Source: JBBQZU01 sp038207425
GTDB lineage: Bacteria; Bacteroidota; Bacteroidia; Flavobacteriales_D; Cryomorphaceae
Length of the DNA stretch: 64,000 nt
Direction of reading: 5' to 3'
NCBI GenBank assembly: GCA_038207425.1
Contig: JBBQZU010000009.1
Coordinates: 1 to 64,000 of the forward strand
Shown piece after piece: positions 14,951-25,300 of this stretch. The notes beneath the pieces were generated by a model that made no database searches, was not told where the DNA came from, and was given only the letters and a program-made list of their open reading frames with translations. The translations under genes and the position numbers were made by a program. Numbering within the stretch: the stretch's first letter is position 1; each line of letters opens with the position of its first letter.

Positions 14951-17413
14951 TTAAAATTGCAGGTTGAAACCAAGAAGCAGGCCGAATTTGAGCGCTTCAG
15001 GATTGTCTAGATAGCTCAACCTCCAGATAGCATCAATGCGAATGAATTTAAATATATTCTCTACTCCTACAAAAGCTTCTGCAAAAGGCTTGTTGCTGAA
15101 CGCAAAGGTGCGATTTGGCAATTCCATTTCAGATAGATTGGTAGATCCTATAGAGCCCTGAATGACGTTAATTCCTATGAGCTCTCTCCATTTCAACTTC
15201 TGAAAGAGCGGAATTTTATTGAAGAATAACCCATCCATATGGTACTCACCCCGCAACGAAACATACTGATCGCTCACAAACTCAAAGAAGTTCATGGTAT
15301 TGAATGATGCCGAATTGATGAATATAGTTCCGTTGCCTGCATGTACAAATTGCAGCGGAAATGGCGCCACACCCCAGGTTTTACCAGCTTCGAGCGTATA
15401 ATTTACATTTCCGAAAGGGCCAAGGGGTATACGGTCGTAGGCTGAAAGCACGAGCTTCTTGTACTCATATTCGCTGTTGAGTACCCCCTTCATACCAAAG
15501 TCAATATTTGCCTTAATAATAGGATATCTGCTGCCGAGGCTCACGCGCTCAAACTCACCGCTTACGAATGATTCGCGGTAGGCAAACCGAACGCCTACTG
15601 AAATTTCGGTTGTGGTAATGCTGTTGATTGATAGTGGCACCGGGTCAGGCTGCTCGGTAGGTATGCGCACAAAAGCCCAGTCGCCCCTGGCGTATAGCTG
15701 TTTATGCGAAAATTGCAACTTGGTTGAAAACCCAGAGAACCATTCCCTTTCGGCAAATAAGCGCCCATACTTATTGAATATAAGCCTATCCTGCGGATTT
15801 CGGGCAGTGAGAAGCATCACCCAGTGGTCGCGGGGGAACAAGTTCACTACTTGCCCAATGAGCTCCATCTCTTCGCTGTAATAGGCTCCAAACACCTGCC
15901 GAGGTTTCTTGCTCGCTATAAAAGTGGCCCCAAGCATATATTTCAACTGCTTATCTCTGGTGCCGTATGCGGCATAACCTTCCAGCATCAGTTTTGTGCT
16001 GAAATCATTGCTGGTGCGCATACCGAATTTTGGCCGTAGCCCTTCTACTTCATTATAACTGAGAAAGGTGAAGACCGGACCCAACTCCACCTTGCCCGTA
16101 ACATGATATCCAATAAAGATAAAGTTGATGACATCGATATACGTCATGAACTTGGGATTGGTTTTCAGACTATCCACCATATCATATATAGCTTGCTGGT
16201 TGGTGGTTATATCTTCGTGCCTCGCGCCCTGCCAGTACTCATTGTCTTTCTCATTTACCTGCGACTCGGTGATAATGAAATCGGCGCCGCCGTAAAACTC
16301 AGGGTCCTTGGGCTTGTTGATTACAAAATTCCTATAGGTGGTTGTCTTCTGTCCGTAGAAACCCGCTTCCCTTTTAAGTAGTGTAAAATCAGCGATAAGC
16401 TCTTCCTTGCGGAGCATCCACACTTCAGGTTCCACTTCATCAAATTGCTGGGTTACGAGCAGGTCATTGATAAAGTTGATATTCGCACTTTTGAGGATTC
16501 GCGCTTCTATTTCCTTAACGGCAAATGTGGTATCGTTAATCCACATATGCCCTTCGAACACCAAGTCGTTTTCATTCTTGGGCAGGAAGTCGAGCCGATA
16601 ACACCACTTTGAGTCGATGTAGGCGCTATCAACGAGATAGTATTTGTAGAATACCAATCCGATATTGGAGATAGGGCTGACAAAATTCTTTCCAAAAATA
16701 CCAATGGAGTTTTCATAAACATTCACATCCTGGTACATCTGCCCGAGAAATTGAGAGATGCTCTCATTGTTAATACCTGAAACCTTCGTGGCGCGAATAA
16801 TTTCTTTTCTTCCCCTGGGCTTGCGCTGGAAATAGTAATCGGAAAGCGTTTCGGTGAGAAAAAACGGGAGGGCTACCTTTTCGCGTGTTGAGTCAATATT
16901 GTCGAATATAAAATCGAAGTCCTTGAAGAGTTTGTTTTTGATAAACTTCTCCCCAAAATTATGGATATCAAACTGAATCTTGTTGTATGTTTCAAATTCA
17001 TAAGAGTCAAGTTTCTCACGATTATTAATAGGTTTATTGCGTATCACGTTGCGCAGAATCACATGAGCGGGGTTCTCATAGTTCTTCGCGCTTATCACCA
17101 CTTCGCCGAGTTTTACTGATCCTTCTTCGAGCTTAAAGTTGATGGTTTGCTCTGTATCAACCTTCACCTTTCGGGCCATTCGCTTATAGCCAATAGAACT
17201 CGCTACCAAAGAGTCGGTGGCGTAATAAGTTTCAATGCGGAAATATCCATTTAGGTCTGTAGAAGTACCGAGTTTGCTGTTCTTGAAACCGATATTTACA
17301 AATGGAAGTGGCTCGTTGGTTTTGATGTCGGTTACCCTTCCGGAAACAATTGTTTTCTGAGCAATGCCATCGATTCCAGCAACCAACAATAGGATAAACA
17401 GCAATGGTTTCAT
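14951..17413 (-). CDS. DUF5686 outer-membrane protein with CarboxypepD_reg-like domain
   Basis: An 820-aa exported protein with a signal peptide (MKPLLFILLLVAGIDGIAQ). It has an N-terminal carboxypeptidase-like regulatory domain (IVSGRVTDIKTNEPLPFVNI through GEVVISAKN) and then a long DUF5686 region. The C-terminal half looks like a beta barrel ending in LGFNLQF with a terminal aromatic residue. Such proteins are common in Bacteroidota outer membranes; their exact role is not known. The ATG at 17413 begins the signal peptide, so the 13-residue upstream extension is rejected. It is probably cotranscribed with lptB. Confidence 0.85.
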   Translation of the reverse strand: MKPLLFILLLVAGIDGIAQKTIVSGRVTDIKTNEPLPFVNIGFKNSKLGTSTDLNGYFRIETYYATDSLVASSIGYKRMARKVKVDTEQTINFKLEEGSVKLGEVVISAKNYENPAHVILRNVIRNKPINNREKLDSYEFETYNKIQFDIHNFGEKFIKNKLFKDFDFIFDNIDSTREKVALPFFLTETLSDYYFQRKPRGRKEIIRATKVSGINNESISQFLGQMYQDVNVYENSIGIFGKNFVSPISNIGLVFYKYYLVDSAYIDSKWCYRLDFLPKNENDLVFEGHMWINDTTFAVKEIEARILKSANINFINDLLVTQQFDEVEPEVWMLRKEELIADFTLLKREAGFYGQKTTTYRNFVINKPKDPEFYGGADFIITESQVNEKDNEYWQGARHEDITTNQQAIYDMVDSLKTNPKFMTYIDVINFIFIGYHVTGKVELGPVFTFLSYNEVEGLRPKFGMRTSNDFSTKLMLEGYAAYGTRDKQLKYMLGATFIASKKPRQVFGAYYSEEMELIGQVVNLFPRDHWVMLLTARNPQDRLIFNKYGRLFAEREWFSGFSTKLQFSHKQLYARGDWAFVRIPTEQPDPVPLSINSITTTEISVGVRFAYRESFVSGEFERVSLGSRYPIIKANIDFGMKGVLNSEYEYKKLVLSAYDRIPLGPFGNVNYTLEAGKTWGVAPFPLQFVHAGNGTIFINSASFNTMNFFEFVSDQYVSLRGEYHMDGLFFNKIPLFQKLKWRELIGINVIQGSIGSTNLSEMELPNRTFAFSNKPFAEAFVGVENIFKFIRIDAIWRLSYLDNPEALKFGLLLGFNLQF

Positions 17414-17505
17414 TGCTGCCGAAAGGTAAGTTTTAAATGGGCTGCTGCACATAACGTCTCTAAGACAAATTCCCGATCGCTAAGTTACCTAATTATTAGA
17501 ACGTT

Positions 17506-18309
17506 TTATGACGCAATTTCATTGGAGCGAACAACGACTTTGGCTATATAGATGCTTATTTCATATAGCACCAGCAGAGGCAACGTCACCAAAATCTGGC
17601 TTGCAATATCGGGTGGAGTAATAATGGCTGCGATAATCAACACCCCAATAATAGCGTGCTTTCTATACGTTTTCAATAATTGGGGCGTTACAATACCAAG
17701 TTTGGCAAAAAAGTACACCACAATAGGCAATTGAAATACCAAACCACTGGCAAGGGTAGTAGTAGTAATAGTGCTAATAAATGAATTGAGTGCAATAATA
17801 TTCTCTACCTGATCGCTTACCGTGTAGCTGCCAAGGAACTGAACTGAAAGCGGCGCCACCACAAAATAGCCGAACGCCACACCGAGCATAAACAACAAAG
17901 AAGTAAAAAACACCACGCCACGGGCGGTACCGCGCTCCCTGTCGCTCAAACCCGGAGCTACGAATGACCAAACCTGATAGAACACGTACGGAAATGATAC
18001 CACAATACCCGCCACAACCGACACCACCAGGTGGGATGTAAACTGACCGCTCATATCAATATTCTGGAGCTTGAATGACGAGGCTAGGCAAAGCTCGTCG
18101 CCAAGACCAATAAGGCGAGAAAAATAACATAATACCCGATAAGTAATAAATGTTGTATTTTTGGGGGCCAAAATAATTTGGTCAAACACAACTCCCTTAA
18201 ATACAAAGGCTAACACTGCGAAAGCAAGAATGGCAATGGCTGATTTGATCAAGCGCCGGCGCAATTCTTCCAGATGCTCAAGAAAAGACATTTGGTTTTG
18301 ATCGCCCAT
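17506..18309 (-). CDS. tatC: Sec-independent protein translocase TatC
   Basis: Integral membrane receptor of the twin-arginine export pathway. The 267-aa product begins MGDQNQMSFLEHLEELRRRL, the conserved TatC start, and has six hydrophobic segments. The conserved FYQVWSFVAPGLSDRERGT loop lies in the middle, and LPIVVYFFAKLGIVTP follows. The start is the ATG at 18309; the frame's TTG at 18333 is part of the -7 promoter box. TatA/B is not nearby. Confidence 0.95.
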   Translation of the reverse strand: MGDQNQMSFLEHLEELRRRLIKSAIAILAFAVLAFVFKGVVFDQIILAPKNTTFITYRVLCYFSRLIGLGDELCLASSFKLQNIDMSGQFTSHLVVSVVAGIVVSFPYVFYQVWSFVAPGLSDRERGTARGVVFFTSLLFMLGVAFGYFVVAPLSVQFLGSYTVSDQVENIIALNSFISTITTTTLASGLVFQLPIVVYFFAKLGIVTPQLLKTYRKHAIIGVLIIAAIITPPDIASQILVTLPLLVLYEISIYIAKVVVRSNEIAS

Positions 18310-18330
18310 ATTGAAGTTTTTTAAAGGATG

Positions 18331-18338
18331 CAAAGCTA
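18331..18338 (-). promoter_or_regulatory. -7 promoter element of tatC
   Basis: TAGCTTTG on the minus strand matches TAnnTTTG and stands 21 bases before the tatC ATG. No clear -33 box was found. Confidence 0.55.
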
Positions 18339-18502
18339 AAATAAATAAGTCCGTGCACGTTTAATATACCACTGCGGTTGGCCATGTTTATTCAGGTCAA
18401 ATTGACACGGATGTAAAAAACCTCGATCAAACCGCCCAAAGAATTGTTTGTAATGATTAAAGTATTATCTTAAACCCACCTTTAACGGCACCAACAGCCA
18501 CT

Positions 18503-18517
18503 GTGTCGAATCGACAC
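18503..18517. promoter_or_regulatory. 15-bp perfect palindrome upstream of recQ, possible operator
   Basis: GTGTCGA-A-TCGACAC has perfect 7-bp arms around one base. It lies 26 bases before the recQ ATG in the tatC-recQ divergent region. The position and symmetry suit a dimeric repressor site, but no regulator can be named. Confidence 0.4.
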
Positions 18518-18543
18518 TACCAAATTTGAAAAATTGCAACAGT

Positions 18544-20736
18544 ATGATAATTACCGAAACCCTCTCACCAAAAGAAGCCCTATCGAAATTTTTTGGCTTC
18601 AACAGATTTAAAGGTGAACAAGAACAAGTCATTGAAAGTATTCTGAATGGTCAGCATACCTTCGTAATCATGCCCACAGGCGGGGGCAAGTCGCTCTGCT
18701 ATCAATTGCCTGCGCTTATGAAGGGTGGCACGGCCATAGTAGTATCGCCACTTATTGCCTTAATGAAGAATCAGGTAGACTCTATAAGGGCCGTGAGCGA
18801 AAACGAAGGAGTGGCCCATTTCCTGAATTCATCGCTCAACAAAGCCGAAATACAGCGGGTTAAAGATGACATCCAAAGTGGAATCACCAAATTGCTCTAC
18901 ATGGCGCCTGAAAGCCTTACCAAGGACGACTATGTTGAATTTCTCCGCGAGTCTGAAATCTCATTTTTTGCAATTGACGAAGCGCATTGCATCTCTGAAT
19001 GGGGTCATGATTTCAGGCCCGAATACCGCCGTCTGCGCAATATTATTGACGAGATCGCCAATGCCCCGGTGATAGCACTTACCGCTACAGCTACCGACAA
19101 GGTACAGCAGGATATCCAAAAAAACCTTGGCATGCTCGATGCCAACATCTTCAAAGCATCGTTCAACAGGCCAAACCTTTACTATGAAGTACGGCCCAAG
19201 AAAGATGTGGTGCGCGAAATCATCAAATTTGTAAAATCTCACTCCAACAAATCAGGAATTGTGTACTGCCTGAGCCGCAAAAAAGTAGAAGAAGTTGCCG
19301 AAACACTGAATGTAAATGGTATCAAAGCGCTGCCTTATCACGCAGGTCTCGATGCACATCAAAGAGCAAAAAACCAGGATGACTTCCTCTCCGAGCGCGC
19401 ACATGTAATCGTTGCTACCATCGCCTTTGGGATGGGTATCGATAAGCCGGATGTACGGTTTGTAGTGCACCATGACATTCCAAAAAGTATAGAAAGCTAC
19501 TACCAGGAAACAGGCCGGGCAGGTCGTGATGGTGGTGAAGGCCATTGCCTCGCATTCTACAGTTATAAAGACATTGAAAAGCTTGAGAAATTCCTCCAGG
19601 GAAAACACGTTTCCGAAATGGAAATTGGCAAGCAACTGCTGCAGGAAATTGTAGCCTATACCGAAACCAGCCTTTGCCGTCGTAAATTTATCCTTCACTA
19701 TTTCGGCGAAGAGTTTGACAGCGATAATTGTACGGATATGTGCGACAATTGCCGTTTCCCAAGAGAACAGTACGATGGACGAGAGCATGTTACCATGCTT
19801 ATTGAGACAATGCGCGATACCAAGGAGCGCCATAAGGCCAAACATATTACCCAAGTGTTGGCAGGTGTAGAATCGTCTGATGTAAAAACATACAAAGACC
19901 ACGAGCTCGATATATTTGGCGTAGGCTGCGAAAAAGATGAAAAATTCTGGAATGCAGTTATTCGTCAGGCCACTGTGCAGGGATTTATATCAAAGGATAT
20001 TGAAAGCTACGGAGTACTCAAAATAGAGCCAAAAGGGCACGCTTTCCTAAAAGCGCCGCACGATGTGATTTTCTTTGAAGAGCGTGACTACAGCGATGTG
20101 GATGATTCAAATGATGTGATATCCAAAGACATGGGCAAAGGTGCTACCGACGAGAATCTCTATAAGATGCTTGAGCAATTGCGCAAGAAAATCAGTGAGA
20201 AGGAAAATTTACCGGCATACGTTATCTTTCAGGATCCATCGCTTCAGGAAATGGCGATACAATACCCCATTAATGAAGAAGAGCTCACGCATATAGTGGG
20301 TGTAGGGGCAGGAAAAGCTAAAAAATTCGGAGGTCCGTTCCTTGATCTGATCTCAAAATATGTTGATGACAATGAGATAGAACGCCCTCAGGATATGGTG
20401 GTGAAGTCGGTGGTGAATAAATCTGGCCTGAAGGTTCATATTATCCAGAACATTGACCGTAAACTTCCGCTCGAAGATATAGCCCGCGCTAAAGGCAAAG
20501 AATTTGAAGATGTAATCGCTGAAATCGAAGCTATTGTAGGCTCAGGCACGAAGATTAATATTGAATATTATATCGATACCATCCTCGACGAAGATGAGCA
20601 AAACGATATATACGACTACTTCATGGAAGCTGACAGCGATAATATCAAGGACGCTTATGATGAATTTGATGGCGACTTTTCGGAAGAGCAGTTGCGTCTG
20701 ATGCGCATTAAATTTATGAGCGAAGTAGCCAACTAA
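18544..20736 (+). CDS. recQ: ATP-dependent DNA helicase RecQ
   Basis: 3'-5' superfamily 2 helicase for recombination and fork repair. In 730 aa it shows Walker A (MPTGGGKSLCYQLP), the DEAH box in FAIDEAHCISEWGHDFRPEY, and motif VI with YYQETGRAGRDG. The zinc-binding cysteines of the RQC region are present (LCRRKFIL and NCTDMCDNC), followed by a winged helix and a C-terminal HRDC-like part. The length matches the longer Bacteroidota RecQ proteins. The start is the ATG at 18544; the TTG at 18526 is the alternative. Its 3' end overlaps the convergent M20 gene by four bases. Confidence 0.95.
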   Translation: MIITETLSPKEALSKFFGFNRFKGEQEQVIESILNGQHTFVIMPTGGGKSLCYQLPALMKGGTAIVVSPLIALMKNQVDSIRAVSENEGVAHFLNSSLNKAEIQRVKDDIQSGITKLLYMAPESLTKDDYVEFLRESEISFFAIDEAHCISEWGHDFRPEYRRLRNIIDEIANAPVIALTATATDKVQQDIQKNLGMLDANIFKASFNRPNLYYEVRPKKDVVREIIKFVKSHSNKSGIVYCLSRKKVEEVAETLNVNGIKALPYHAGLDAHQRAKNQDDFLSERAHVIVATIAFGMGIDKPDVRFVVHHDIPKSIESYYQETGRAGRDGGEGHCLAFYSYKDIEKLEKFLQGKHVSEMEIGKQLLQEIVAYTETSLCRRKFILHYFGEEFDSDNCTDMCDNCRFPREQYDGREHVTMLIETMRDTKERHKAKHITQVLAGVESSDVKTYKDHELDIFGVGCEKDEKFWNAVIRQATVQGFISKDIESYGVLKIEPKGHAFLKAPHDVIFFEERDYSDVDDSNDVISKDMGKGATDENLYKMLEQLRKKISEKENLPAYVIFQDPSLQEMAIQYPINEEELTHIVGVGAGKAKKFGGPFLDLISKYVDDNEIERPQDMVVKSVVNKSGLKVHIIQNIDRKLPLEDIARAKGKEFEDVIAEIEAIVGSGTKINIEYYIDTILDEDEQNDIYDYFMEADSDNIKDAYDEFDGDFSEEQLRLMRIKFMSEVAN

Positions 20737-21932
20737 GCCGGCGGCGAATAATCTTCTTCGAGCGCTTTTACAGCGAGCCAGGCCATCAGGGCTGTGCCCG
20801 TTTGCAGCGCTTCTTCATCTATATCAAATTTGCTGGTGTGCAAGGGTGCGCCTATCCCTTTCACCTTGTTGGATGTGCCCAAGCGGTAAAAACAGGCGGG
20901 TACAGCTTGCGCAAAATATGCAAAGTCTTCGGCTGTCATGCGAATGGGGAGTTCATGCACGCGGCTTTCGCCAAAAAGCATTTCAGCCTGCTTCATTGAC
21001 CATACGGCGAGTTCAGGATTGTTGGTAAGGCAAGGGTAGCCTATTCTTATTTCCAGATCGGCCGTAACACCCATCGCCTCAGCGGTATGGCGCACTACAC
21101 GCCGTATCTCTTCATGCGCCCGTTCGCGCCAGCCTTCATCAAGTGTTCTGAAAGTACCTTCCATTACCACTTTATCGGGTATTACGTTGGTTGCGCCATT
21201 TGCAATTACTTTCCCTATGCTAAGCACCGATGGTAAGGTGGGGTCGCTGCGGCGACTTACTATTTGCTGCAAGGCAACAATGATGTGTGAGGCAGCGAGT
21301 ACCGGATCATTCAACTTTTGAGGAAGTGCAGCATGCCCTCCTTTGCCATTCACCGTAAGGTAAATCTCATCGGCTGATGCCATATATATGCCGGGCCGGA
21401 AGCCCACATGACCTACTTCCATATCAGGGTACACGTGCTGCCCGAAAATGAGATTCACATCAGGATTGCGCAATGCGCCATCGGCAATCATCAGCGATGC
21501 ACCACCCGGTATGCGTTCTTCAGCCGGTTGAAACAACAATCGCACGGCGCCCGGCAATTGCGCCTCATGTTTTTTGAGAACCATAGCCGCACCCAGCAGG
21601 CAGGTAGTATGCACGTCGTGACCGCAGGCGTGCATCACACCGGGATTCTTCGATGCGTAGGGCACGTCATTCTCTTCGGTGATGGGAAGGGCATCCATGT
21701 CACCGCGCAATGCTACCAATTTGCCATCAGGCTTACCAATATGAGCTACGATACCATAACCGCCAATGCCCTCAGTGTACTTTATACCGAGTGCATCAAG
21801 TTCGTGTGCTACAAATGCCGATGTGTTCTTTTCATGAAATGAAAGTTCGGGATTCGCGTGCAAGTGACGGCGTACTTCAACAAGTTTCTGTTGGGCTTCA
21901 TTTACTGCTGCAAGCAGGGTTTCTTTATTCAT
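20733..21932 (-). CDS. M20-family metal-dependent amidohydrolase
   Basis: Zinc peptidase/amidohydrolase that removes acyl groups from N-acyl amino acids or similar substrates. The product of 399 aa shows LRGDMDALPI, the metal site MHACGHDVHTTCLLGAA, FQPAEE, and RMTAEDFAYFAQAVPACFYR near the end. The exact substrate (hippurate, N-acyl or N-acetyl amino acids) cannot be told. The ATG at 21932 shares a base with the stop of the TauE/SafE gene upstream (TGATG), indicating coupled translation. Confidence 0.9.
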   Translation of the reverse strand: MNKETLLAAVNEAQQKLVEVRRHLHANPELSFHEKNTSAFVAHELDALGIKYTEGIGGYGIVAHIGKPDGKLVALRGDMDALPITEENDVPYASKNPGVMHACGHDVHTTCLLGAAMVLKKHEAQLPGAVRLLFQPAEERIPGGASLMIADGALRNPDVNLIFGQHVYPDMEVGHVGFRPGIYMASADEIYLTVNGKGGHAALPQKLNDPVLAASHIIVALQQIVSRRSDPTLPSVLSIGKVIANGATNVIPDKVVMEGTFRTLDEGWRERAHEEIRRVVRHTAEAMGVTADLEIRIGYPCLTNNPELAVWSMKQAEMLFGESRVHELPIRMTAEDFAYFAQAVPACFYRLGTSNKVKGIGAPLHTSKFDIDEEALQTGTALMAWLAVKALEEDYSPPA

Positions 21933-22339
21933 CACAATTCCTCAAAGAAGTTTTTGTAAGAAGTACCTATCATTCTGAAGGCAATGTACAGCAAAAACAA
22001 GCCAAAGAAGAATTTCACAGCATGTGGCGAAAGCCTGAGTGAAATTTTAGACCCAAAATAACCACCGAGAATAAATGCAATGGCTATTACGATGGCATAC
22101 GTAAAATTAATTTCGCCGGCCTTGTGGTAATTGTATACCGCCAGAATGCCAATTGGCGGAAGCATCAATGCCAGGCTTGTGCCTTGTGCCATATGCTGTG
22201 AGAAGCCTAGAAAATAGATCAAAGCAGGAACAATAACAATTCCACCACCCACGCCGATAAAACCTGAAAGCATCCCGGCAAATAGCCCAATCAGCAACAA
22301 AACCAAAATTACAGAAATGTCCATTTTCGGAATTTTCAT
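21932..22339 (-). CDS. Half-size TauE/SafE-family membrane transporter
   Basis: A 135-aa inner-membrane protein with four hydrophobic helices. It carries the TauE/SafE motif GMLSGFIGVGGGIVIVPAL and GTSLALMLPPIGILA. Typical family members contain two such repeats over 240-270 aa; here only one is present, so it likely acts as a dimer. Possible substrates are sulfite, sulfoacetate or other organic anions, unproven here. It overlaps both neighbours by a base or so (TAATG upstream, TGATG downstream), so the three genes form one operon. Confidence 0.85.
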   Translation of the reverse strand: MKIPKMDISVILVLLLIGLFAGMLSGFIGVGGGIVIVPALIYFLGFSQHMAQGTSLALMLPPIGILAVYNYHKAGEINFTYAIVIAIAFILGGYFGSKISLRLSPHAVKFFFGLFLLYIAFRMIGTSYKNFFEEL

Positions 22340-25300
22340 TAGAAATCAAGTGCAAGAGAGAAGTAAAAAACACTCGGCAAGGTGATGCCATCATCCACAC
22401 CCCATGCCCAGTCAATACGAGCGAAATAGCCCAGAAGTCTGCTTCTGAAACCGAATCCATATCCGTATACAATAGGGTTTCGGTTATTTTCAATTTCTAC
22501 GGTGAGTGCACCGGTAGTGATGGTGGTATTATTAAAGCTGTTCTCAGATGAGAATGGGCTAGTGCCAGTCCACGCGGAACCGGCATCGGCAAATCCGATA
22601 ATCTGGAAGTTCTCAAGGAAATCATTCTTGATAGGCCTGTTGTAGAGGTATCTGAATATTGGCCAGCGCAGTTCAGTATTTGCTACAGCAAAGGTATTTC
22701 CATTGCGCGAATTGTAGAAGAAACCACGCATAGGCGCTGCCAGGGTCTGGAATGCGAAATTCTGACTGGCATCAACGGGTATGCTGTTGTCAACCTTGGT
22801 AAACATCCAGTTGTCAACCCCGCCGAGATAGCTCAAAAGTCTTTGTTTGCCGATAGAAGTATTCCACGCAACACGGTTGGCCCATATGAGCTGACGGTGT
22901 ATCTTAGTATAATTTCTCCAGTCGAGACCCATTACAATAAGGTCGGTATTAAAATCAAGTGGATCTTTATAGTATTCGCCCCACACCTTCCAACGCATTC
23001 CTCTGCGTAAATTCAAGCCCATTGGCAGGGTATTATCGAATACCACTTCTCCCTTTAATCCGGTGAAATAGGAATTTGTGTTTGGGTTTTGGAGGTTGTT
23101 TACGTCAGTAGCCAAACTGATTTCCTGATCTAAGCGGATAAGGGCAGAACCCCTGATGCTGAATACTTCATTGATCGGATAGCTAAGCCTCAACGCAACA
23201 TTATATGTTACAACCTTGAGGAAACTTTGATCACGCAAAAAGCGGGTTGCCTGGCGGTATCCCGTAAAGCGCTTGTCGATGCGTTTTGTAAGATTCTCCG
23301 CACTGATCATATAAGTGCTGTTCTCGAAGTCGAATGGTATTCTGAAACCACCTACAATTTTATAGTTTTCAAAAAGGTCGCTTATACCCAATTTCATCAA
23401 TCCGCTCAGCCCCGGATTAAGGTTTGCAGCTCCTGAAATCGGTTGATAGAAATCGGCCATGAATGTATTGTCAAGCTGGCCCAAAACATAGTCGGTTGCA
23501 AAATTGAGATTGTAATTGCGCGCTCCCGGAAGGGTGAGTGAGTCAAGTTTTGTGACCTTTTCCTGCGTGGGTTTATAGCGTTTTTTCGTGCCCACCGATT
23601 CAGTGATATTGATAGTTTCCTGCTGGTATGCAAAATCGCGTTCGCCTTCGAAGATGTAATTCGAAATGTCAATTACCGCAGGGGTTTTCTCCTTCTTTGA
23701 TAGGATGAGCGGGGTAACTTCCTCAATTTTTGGATCACGGTTATAGTCGATTATTTTTCCGGGTACGGGGTTTTGATTATCAGGTTCAGGTGCTGCGTCT
23801 TTGTTACGGCTCGCAAGGGCATCGTCCTTAAACCTGCTGGTATAAAAATGGTATTTTTTTGATTCAAACTGCATTACCGAAAATCTGCCTGTGGAAGGAC
23901 TGGCGCGGTAGTTAAGCAGATTGGCTTGATAGTCGCTAATGTTTTTTGCGGTAGTGAAGTAGCGGTAGTGAATGGTGGTATCGATGCGGCTTATCGCACT
24001 ATCATAAGTAGCCACGTACCTGTTTATCACCCCTTCAAAGTCAGCCCTGAATGTATATCTGATGCTATCATATTGATAAGGATCGCGCTCTATAAGGTTT
24101 GGTGTATCAGTAATTCTTTCAAGATTAGGTGATCTGGATTTAAGGTTGTAGGCAAAAACATCAAGATTTCGGGGTATTACATTCACCTTCATACCGGACC
24201 GGAGGGTATCGTCAGTTCGGTTTGATGTAAAAATAATTCTTGAACCATCTTTTGAGAAGCTCGGATCAAAATCGCTGTACATATCGTTGGTAAGGCGCTC
24301 CTGCCGGTTGCCTATGGTATAGTAGAGATATAGATCAGTCTGACCATTGTCGACCCCTGAGAAAATCATTTGCTGACCATTGGGACTGTAGGACATGGAC
24401 AGCACCTTATCCAATTCAAAAAGCTCACGCGAAGTTGACTTGTGCTTTTCCAGATTGTGTGTAACCATCATCAGCTTACCTCTCCGCTCTGTAACGTAAG
24501 TAAGTGCGGATCCTGAAGGGTGCCAGGCAATAACCGGAAAGGAAAAGTCAGTGATTCGGTCGAGTTTGTGCTCGGCCTTGAGTATTTTCTTTTTTTTGTT
24601 GCGGTCAAGGTCGTACAGATAAAGTCTGTATTGACCCATGATATTGCTCACATAGGCGGCCTGTGTGCCATCGGCGTTCACTTCAAACTGTGTGTAGATA
24701 TAACCTTTTTTATTTCTGATAGAAACCCTTTCGAGGTCGGTTTCAGTTTTGGTGAGGTCGCCGTACGCGTATTCGCCTTTATAATAGGCTACGAACTCTT
24801 TGGTGATTGAATCGAGCGATTTGCCGAGAACGAACAGAAAGCCACTCTCTACATTTCGGCTTACCCTCGACATGTACAATACGCTGGGTATAATATTCTC
24901 ACCATATACTTCGGCTACATATTTCCACAAGGCGTATCCGGCTATGTGCGCTTCGCGCCCTTCGAGCCTGTTGAATTTTCTATAGTCGCCTGAATTAATT
25001 CCGCTTCTTATTCTACTCTCCACATCGGCATCAAGATTTCGCGAAGCGTATAATACCAATCCATTTATATACCAATCGGGAAGGGTCAGCAATGTAGAGC
25101 TCCGTACCACTTCGCGCCAACCCCCGCCATAGAGCACCTGATTGATAAGTACCTGAGCTATACCTTCTCGTATATTTTGCTCAAACCGCACGTAGTCGCC
25201 ATCAAAATACACAAACACCTTCGATCCGATTATCCTGGCTGTACCGCCAATATTCAGTTGATCGTCATCGGTAAGCCCAACATTGCTCTGCCTGAATTCG

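Noticed and set aside
19252..19902. 216-codon minus-strand frame inside recQ
   Set aside because: Antisense to conserved helicase sequence; cysteine- and histidine-rich shadow translation without domains.
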